This document shows, in pieces, positions 22,634 to 26,944 of a DNA stretch of 26,944 nt (positions within the stretch are counted from its first letter, which is position 1; the number at the start of each line of letters is the position of its first letter). The DNA comes from Anoxypelagibacter sp902613655 (GTDB taxonomy: Bacteria > Pseudomonadota > Alphaproteobacteria > Pelagibacterales > Pelagibacteraceae), in assembly GCA_902613655.1 (NCBI GenBank), contig CACMHR010000008.1, positions 1-26,944 on the forward strand, written 5' to 3'. Made by a program: the position numbers and the translations under genes. Below the pieces are notes generated by a model. It saw only the letters and a list, made by a program, of their open reading frames with translations. It did not search any database and had not been told where the DNA came from.

Positions 22634-23625
22634 TTAACTTAAAAAAAGAAAAAGAAGTTTTCAAAGGTGGGTTATTAGTAGAAAATCCAGTATACAAACC
22701 TTTTAGATATCCATGGTGCTACGACGCATGGCTAACTCAACAACGAATACATTGGTTACCAGAAGAAGTGCCGCTTGGCGATGATGTGAGAGATTGGCAA
22801 AAGAATTTATCACAAGGTGAAAAAAACCTCTTAACTCAAATTTTTAGATTTTTTACGCAAGCTGATGTCGAAGTTAACAACTGCTACTTAAGACATTACA
22901 CAACTGTTTTTAAACCCACTGAAGTTTTAATGATGATGACAGCCTTCGCAGCAATGGAGACAGTACATATAGCAGCTTACTCACATTTACTCGATACAAT
23001 AGGAATGCCAGAATCAGAATATTCTGCGTTTATGAAATATAAAGAAATGAAAGACAAATACGACTATATGCAAGGCTTTAATGTTAATTCAAAAGCCGAT
23101 ATTGCAAAAACAGTTGCCGTATTTAGTGCTTTTACTGAGGGACTTCAACTTTTTGCAAGTTTTGCAATTCTTCTGAATTTTCCAAGACATAACAAGATGA
23201 AAGGAATGGGCCAAATAGTTACTTGGTCTGTAAGAGACGAAACCCTTCATTGCAACTCTATGATTAGGCTGTTTAAAGCTTTTATAAAGGAAAACCCTGA
23301 AATCTGGAATGATAAATTAAAAAACGAACTTTATGATGCTTGTAAAACAATTATATCACACGAAGATTCATTTATTGATTTAGCTTTTCAAATGGGACCA
23401 ATAGAAGGTTTAACTGCTGATCAGGTTAAGAAATATATTAGGTGGATAGGTGACAGAAGGTTAATCCAGCTTGGTTTACAGCCAATTTACAAAATCGATA
23501 AAAACCCTCTTACTTGGTTAGATACTATGCTCAATGCTGTTGAACACATGAACTTTTTTGAAGGTAGAGCTACAGAATATTCTAAAGCATCTACAAAAGG
23601 TTCTTGGGCAGAGGCATTCTCGTAA
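22624..23625 (+). CDS. nrdB: Ribonucleoside-diphosphate reductase, beta subunit (class I)
   Basis: A 333-residue R2 subunit with the ferritin-like di-metal site: Asp81 (QADVEVNN), Glu112 and His115 with radical Tyr119 (METVHIAAY, matching E. coli E115/H118/Y122), Glu172 (FTEGLQL), and Glu206/His209 (RDETLHC). All ligands and the tyrosine are present, so a tyrosyl-radical class Ia-like enzyme needing oxygen is expected. The ATG at 22624 is preferred over GTG 22615 because GAGGAG (22610-22615) lies 8 bases before it. No ATP-cone is fused at the N-terminus. The nrdA overlap indicates coupled translation. The stop is 2 bases from the convergent prpC stop. Confidence 0.95.
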   Translation: MSVINLKKEKEVFKGGLLVENPVYKPFRYPWCYDAWLTQQRIHWLPEEVPLGDDVRDWQKNLSQGEKNLLTQIFRFFTQADVEVNNCYLRHYTTVFKPTEVLMMMTAFAAMETVHIAAYSHLLDTIGMPESEYSAFMKYKEMKDKYDYMQGFNVNSKADIAKTVAVFSAFTEGLQLFASFAILLNFPRHNKMKGMGQIVTWSVRDETLHCNSMIRLFKAFIKENPEIWNDKLKNELYDACKTIISHEDSFIDLAFQMGPIEGLTADQVKKYIRWIGDRRLIQLGLQPIYKIDKNPLTWLDTMLNAVEHMNFFEGRATEYSKASTKGSWAEAFS

Positions 23626-23627
23626 GA

Positions 23628-24752
23628 TTATCTAATATTTAAGGATAAAACTTCTCTGTGTTCACTACCTTTATACTTAGACAAAGGTCTTATAAGCTTG
23701 TTAGCCGCATGTTGTTCAATTATATGAGCTGACCAGCCAGTTATTCTTGCCATAACAAAAACTGGTGTAAAAAAATCTGTATCTATACCCATTAAATGAT
23801 ACGTGGGACCACAAGGATAATCTACATTTGGGTGAATATTTTTTCTTTCAAGCATAATTTTTTCAAGAGTCTCATACATTTTGGGATATTTTGTATTTTT
23901 TTTTAGTTCTGCGACTTTTAAAAAGTATTTTTTCATTGTTGGCACTCTAGAATCTCCACTTCTGTAAACCCTGTGTCCAAAACCCATAACAACTTTCTTT
24001 TTGTCTAAAGCGTTATTTATCCATGTTTCAGCTTTTTCTGGTTTGTTAATTTCTTTAAACATATGCATCACTGCTTCGTTTGCACCGCCATGTAATGGGC
24101 CTTTTAAACTTGCTATTGCACCAGTGATAGCTCCATGCATATCAGAAAGACTGCTTGTGATAGTTCTCGCAGTAAAAGTAGAAACATTAAAACTATGTTC
24201 AGCGTAAAGTATCATTGATACATCAAAAGCCTTTACAATTTCTTTGTTAGGAACCTTGCCAAACATCATATTAAAAAAATTTTCTGAATAAGATAATTTT
24301 TTATTTGGAGGAATAAATTTCTTACCTTTTCGTGCTCTAAAATATGCTGCTACAGCGGTAGGAGTTTGAGCGAAAATTCTCATAGCTTTTCTCATATTTG
24401 CTTTTGGCGAGTTGTTCCTTGTATCTTTATCTTCAAGACCCATTAAACTAACTGCAGATCTAATGGCATCCATAGGATGTGCCTTCCTCGGCATATTTTT
24501 AATATCACTTAAGATTTGTTTTGATAATTTCCGATTATTCCTTTCTTCTTTAATAAACTTTTTAAGTTCTTTAGATTTTGGAAGTTCGCCATTCAAAACC
24601 AAATAAGCTACCTCTTCGAAACTACATTTTTCACAAAGATCTTGGACCTTGTAACCCCTATAAGTTAGAGAATTAATTTCGGGCATTACTTGAGATATAG
24701 TAGTTTCATCAACAACTATTCCCATCAAACCTTTTTTAATTTCTTCAGCCAT
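23628..24752 (-). CDS. prpC: 2-methylcitrate synthase / citrate synthase family
   Basis: A 374-residue citrate-synthase-fold protein. It has GLMGIVVDETTISQV and NSLTYRGYKVQDL at about 8-40, then the catalytic His of GPLHGGANEAV, the second His of GFGHRVYRSGDSR and the Asp of NVDYPCGPTYHLMG, followed by TPVFVMARITGWSAH. Length and the N-terminal GL.G.VvdeT pattern match the short PrpC-like synthases rather than the roughly 430-residue hexameric GltA. It condenses propionyl-CoA with oxaloacetate. Directly downstream of prpB (2-base gap), which fixes the assignment. It might also act on acetyl-CoA. Its convergent neighbour is nrdB, 2 bases away. Confidence 0.9.
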   Translation of the reverse strand: MAEEIKKGLMGIVVDETTISQVMPEINSLTYRGYKVQDLCEKCSFEEVAYLVLNGELPKSKELKKFIKEERNNRKLSKQILSDIKNMPRKAHPMDAIRSAVSLMGLEDKDTRNNSPKANMRKAMRIFAQTPTAVAAYFRARKGKKFIPPNKKLSYSENFFNMMFGKVPNKEIVKAFDVSMILYAEHSFNVSTFTARTITSSLSDMHGAITGAIASLKGPLHGGANEAVMHMFKEINKPEKAETWINNALDKKKVVMGFGHRVYRSGDSRVPTMKKYFLKVAELKKNTKYPKMYETLEKIMLERKNIHPNVDYPCGPTYHLMGIDTDFFTPVFVMARITGWSAHIIEQHAANKLIRPLSKYKGSEHREVLSLNIR

Positions 24753-24754
24753 AT

Positions 24755-25651
24755 TTATTCATGTCCCTCTGTTTTAAAATCAGTAATTTTTTTATCAGGG
24801 GTATTATACTTTTCATACTCTACCAATTCATACAATCTTTTTCGAGTTTGCATTTTATCTATAATGTTATTTTGATGTCCATCCTTAAAAATAGACTTCA
24901 GACCATCCTCCACACTTTTCATTGCTAATCTTTGAGTTGTTACTGGATATATAACAATATTATAACCTAAATCTTTTAATTCTTTTGTGGATAATAGTTT
25001 TGATTTCCCAAATTCTGTCATATTAGCTAATAAGAATACTTTTGAGTTTTTTCTTATACTTTCAAATTCTTTTTCATCTTTCATAGACTCCGGGAATATT
25101 ATATCTGCACCTGCAGCTTCATAAGCCTTTACTCTCTCAATTGTTTTTTTAAGTCCTTCTACTAGATTTGCATCAGTTCTCACTATAACTAAAAAATTTC
25201 GATCTTTTCTTGAAGTAACAGCCTCTTTAATTTTTTTAACCATTTGATCTTTTGAAATAAGCTCTTTGTTATCTAAATGACCACATCTTTTTTCTGCAAT
25301 TTGATCTTCTATATGACATCCAGAGAGACCCATTTCTTCAAATGTTTCTATTGTCTTACTACAATCTGAAAAACCAGTATCCGCATCGACTATTGTTGGT
25401 AAATCAGTAACTTTAGCAATTTGATTTGCTCTATAACTGACATGTTTTAAAGTGGTTAAACCTATATCTGGAATTCCAAGATCATTTGACATAACTCCAC
25501 CAGATATATACACGCCATCAAAGCCTATCTCTGCAATTAATTTTGCACACAAAGGATTGTAAGCACCTGGAAATCTAAGTAATTTTTTTTCTTTAAGATT
25601 ATTTAAAAAATCTTTTCTTTTTGTTTTGGCATCTTTTTTTGTAAAATGCAT
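24755..25651 (-). CDS. prpB: 2-methylisocitrate lyase
   Basis: A 298-residue PEP-mutase/isocitrate-lyase superfamily enzyme. It shows LRFPGAYNPLCAKLIAEIGF, VYISGGVMSNDLGIPD, VDADTGF with Asp89 and Asp91 for Mg, HIEDQIAEKRCGHLDNKEL with Lys121 and Cys123 (the E. coli PrpB catalytic numbering as I recall it), and RTDANLVEGL. It cleaves 2-methylisocitrate to pyruvate and succinate in propionate catabolism. ATG at 25651 is chosen over the in-frame TTG at 25654. PrpD/AcnD-PrpF and PrpE are not in the window, so the dehydration step must be encoded elsewhere. It lies 38 bases downstream of the LysE-family gene and 2 bases before prpC. Confidence 0.93.
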   Translation of the reverse strand: MHFTKKDAKTKRKDFLNNLKEKKLLRFPGAYNPLCAKLIAEIGFDGVYISGGVMSNDLGIPDIGLTTLKHVSYRANQIAKVTDLPTIVDADTGFSDCSKTIETFEEMGLSGCHIEDQIAEKRCGHLDNKELISKDQMVKKIKEAVTSRKDRNFLVIVRTDANLVEGLKKTIERVKAYEAAGADIIFPESMKDEKEFESIRKNSKVFLLANMTEFGKSKLLSTKELKDLGYNIVIYPVTTQRLAMKSVEDGLKSIFKDGHQNNIIDKMQTRKRLYELVEYEKYNTPDKKITDFKTEGHE

Positions 25652-25689
25652 CAAGTTTTTATATTAAAACAAAAATATAAAATCAAAGA

Positions 25690-26292
25690 CTATTTTAATA
25701 ATACAACTATAGCAGTTAAAACTAACAAAATTGCCAAAATATATTCAGTTATTTTTTTAGCTTTAGTGTTTTTTATAAAGATTCTTAGACTATTACCAAA
25801 AATTGCCCAAATACATATAGATGGAAAACAAACTATCGCAGCAGTAATCACTAAAAACATTGTAGCAATAATAAAGTTTTCCTCGGTGGGGAAAAAACCA
25901 GAGGCAACAGTAATAGCAACTGCCCAGGCTTTTGGATTTATAAACTGAAATAAAGATGCCTCATAAAATTTTAAAGGTCGACCACCTGTATCTTTTTCAA
26001 CCAAACTGAAAGAGCCAATAATTTTCCAGCCCAAGTATATTAAATAAACGAAACATAATATCTTCATATAAAATTGTAATTCTGGAAATAATATAAAAAG
26101 ATTACCAAACCCAAAACACACAAGACCTATTTGAAAAATATGACCCAAAGGTATCCCTATCAAGTGTGGCAAAGTTTTTACAAAACCAAATTTCAATCCA
26201 GAAGCTGTTAACATTGCATTATTAGGCCCAGGGGTTGCAAACATAATAAAATAATAAGTGACCAATGCAGATAGTAGTTGAAAATCTATCAT
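25690..26292 (-). CDS. LysE-family amino acid / metabolite exporter
   Basis: A 200-residue membrane protein with about six helices. The N-terminal MFATPGPNNAMLTASGLKFG at 17-36 is the LysE/RhtB hallmark (TPGPN..m..sG..fG). FQFINPKAWAVAI at about 115-127 is the second conserved helix motif (NPKaw). Members export basic amino acids, homoserine, cysteine or O-acetylserine; the substrate here is open. It overlaps the upstream gph stop by 4 bases (ATGA) and precedes prpB by 38 bases, so it is probably in one reverse-strand operon. Any link to propionate metabolism is only positional. Confidence 0.9.
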   Translation of the reverse strand: MIDFQLLSALVTYYFIMFATPGPNNAMLTASGLKFGFVKTLPHLIGIPLGHIFQIGLVCFGFGNLFILFPELQFYMKILCFVYLIYLGWKIIGSFSLVEKDTGGRPLKFYEASLFQFINPKAWAVAITVASGFFPTEENFIIATMFLVITAAIVCFPSICIWAIFGNSLRIFIKNTKAKKITEYILAILLVLTAIVVLLK

Positions 26293-26944
26293 AAAAATTT
26301 TTCAATTATTTTTTCAAAATTTAAAAAATTTTTAACGACAATATCATGTGGAATTTGATCAATTTTCTTTTCTGTATATCCATCTTCAACTAATATAAAA
26401 GGAATTTTAGCGTTAATTGCTGATTGAGAGTCCACTTCACTATCACCGATCATTACAGCTTTATTTATGTCTCCGCCAATTATTTCAATCACATTTGTAA
26501 GATGTCTAGGATCGGGTTTATTAAAATCAAATGTATCGCAGCCAGCAATGTAATGAAAATATTCATCTAACTTTATTTTTTTTAACAAATCAACCGCAAG
26601 TCTCTCTTGTTTATTTGTACATACACCCATAGGGATTTTCTTTGACTGTGCCCATTTCAAAAAACTAGTTATGCCATTTATAGGCGTACTATTCTTATCG
26701 ATATTTTTAGCATAATAATCTAAAAATTCTCTTACCATTTCTTTTTTTAATTTTTCATCTTTAATTTCCTCTTTGAAAGATTTTTGCATCATGATCCACG
26801 CACCTTTACCAGCAATATGTTTGATATCACTAAGATTTTTTTGTTGGTAACCAAATTTTCTCATAACGTGATTGTGAGCAGCCATTAGATCAGGAGCTGT
26901 ATTAACTAGTGTGCCATCTAGATCGAATAAAATTGTTAATTTTT
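26289..26944 (-). CDS. gph: Phosphoglycolate phosphatase-like HAD hydrolase (partial at right edge)
   Basis: The reverse-strand frame is open to the right edge, giving 217 visible residues. The edge shows KLTILFDLDGTLVNTAPDLM, the HAD motif I DxDGT, so the true start lies one or two codons beyond the window and the ATG at 26885 is internal. The cap region follows (MRKFGYQQKNLSDIKHIAG). Motif II is GVCTNK near the middle, motif III is the Lys of FNKPDPRHL, and motif IV is VMIGDSEVDSQSA. These fit Gph, which dephosphorylates 2-phosphoglycolate, although HAD specificity is easily mis-assigned. It overlaps the LysE-family gene by 4 bases. Confidence 0.88.
   Translation of the reverse strand, partial: KLTILFDLDGTLVNTAPDLMAAHNHVMRKFGYQQKNLSDIKHIAGKGAWIMMQKSFKEEIKDEKLKKEMVREFLDYYAKNIDKNSTPINGITSFLKWAQSKKIPMGVCTNKQERLAVDLLKKIKLDEYFHYIAGCDTFDFNKPDPRHLTNVIEIIGGDINKAVMIGDSEVDSQSAINAKIPFILVEDGYTEKKIDQIPHDIVVKNFLNFEKIIEKFL

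Noticed and set aside
25646..25948. 100-codon forward frame opposite the LysE-family gene
   Set aside because: Antisense to conserved LysE helices; no separate ribosome site or family match.
1..26944. CRISPR arrays, transposases, prophage or toxin-antitoxin modules
   Set aside because: No regularly spaced repeats, DDE transposase motifs, integrase or small paired toxin genes were found on either strand.

Overview
The window reads as a very AT-rich, extremely compact chromosome segment of an alphaproteobacterium. The gene set, short or overlapping gene junctions and lysine/asparagine-rich proteins fit a streamlined marine lineage such as Pelagibacterales (SAR11). That placement is inference from style and content; no phylogenetic marker was tested. 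No phage, transposase, CRISPR array or rRNA was seen.

Layout. (1) 1-234: the start of an unidentified protein running off the left edge, then a tRNA with CAU anticodon (396-472). (2) 477-6686: a surface-glycan block starting 4 bases after the tRNA: a GT61 and a DUF4422 glycosyltransferase, a reverse-strand rmlB / rmlD-like / rmlC set for a dTDP-6-deoxysugar, a rhamnosyltransferase-like GT2 and a nucleotide-sugar epimerase. (3) 6687-10891: adenine phosphoribosyltransferase facing an operon of MTA phosphorylase, methylthioribose-1-phosphate isomerase, a fuculose-phosphate-type class II aldolase and a fused SpeD-SpeE. SpeD-SpeE makes spermidine and releases methylthioadenosine (MTA). The other genes can break MTA into adenine, DHAP and a methylthio-aldehyde, and Apt recovers the adenine. 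This closed polyamine/MTA 'DHAP shunt' module is the most interesting system here. (4) 10950-15530: GT9 and GT4 glycosyltransferases, a CxxC thioredoxin-like protein, a gamma-carbonic-anhydrase-like protein, an FMN-binding PNPOx-like protein and a beta-hydroxyacid dehydrogenase. (5) 15531-20511: an MFS transporter, rpoZ, dusA, a TauE/SafE permease and a phosphohexomutase. (6) 20681-23625: nrdA-nrdB, aerobic class I ribonucleotide reductase. (7) 23628-26944, reverse strand: gph (partial), a LysE-type exporter, prpB and prpC, i.e. two steps of the methylcitrate cycle for propionyl-CoA.

Three genes (rmlC, apt, mtnP) are each broken by one base gained or lost in an A/T run of 6-7. Restoring one base gives a full-length family protein each time. 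Indel errors in the assembly are the simplest explanation, but real decay or slippage is not excluded. Genes too compact for separate regulatory DNA are common: several convergent pairs overlap at their stops, and at 15528-15533 two divergent genes start back to back (CAT|ATG) with no bases between. No intergenic stretch exceeds 300 bases; the largest are 235-395 and 20512-20680.
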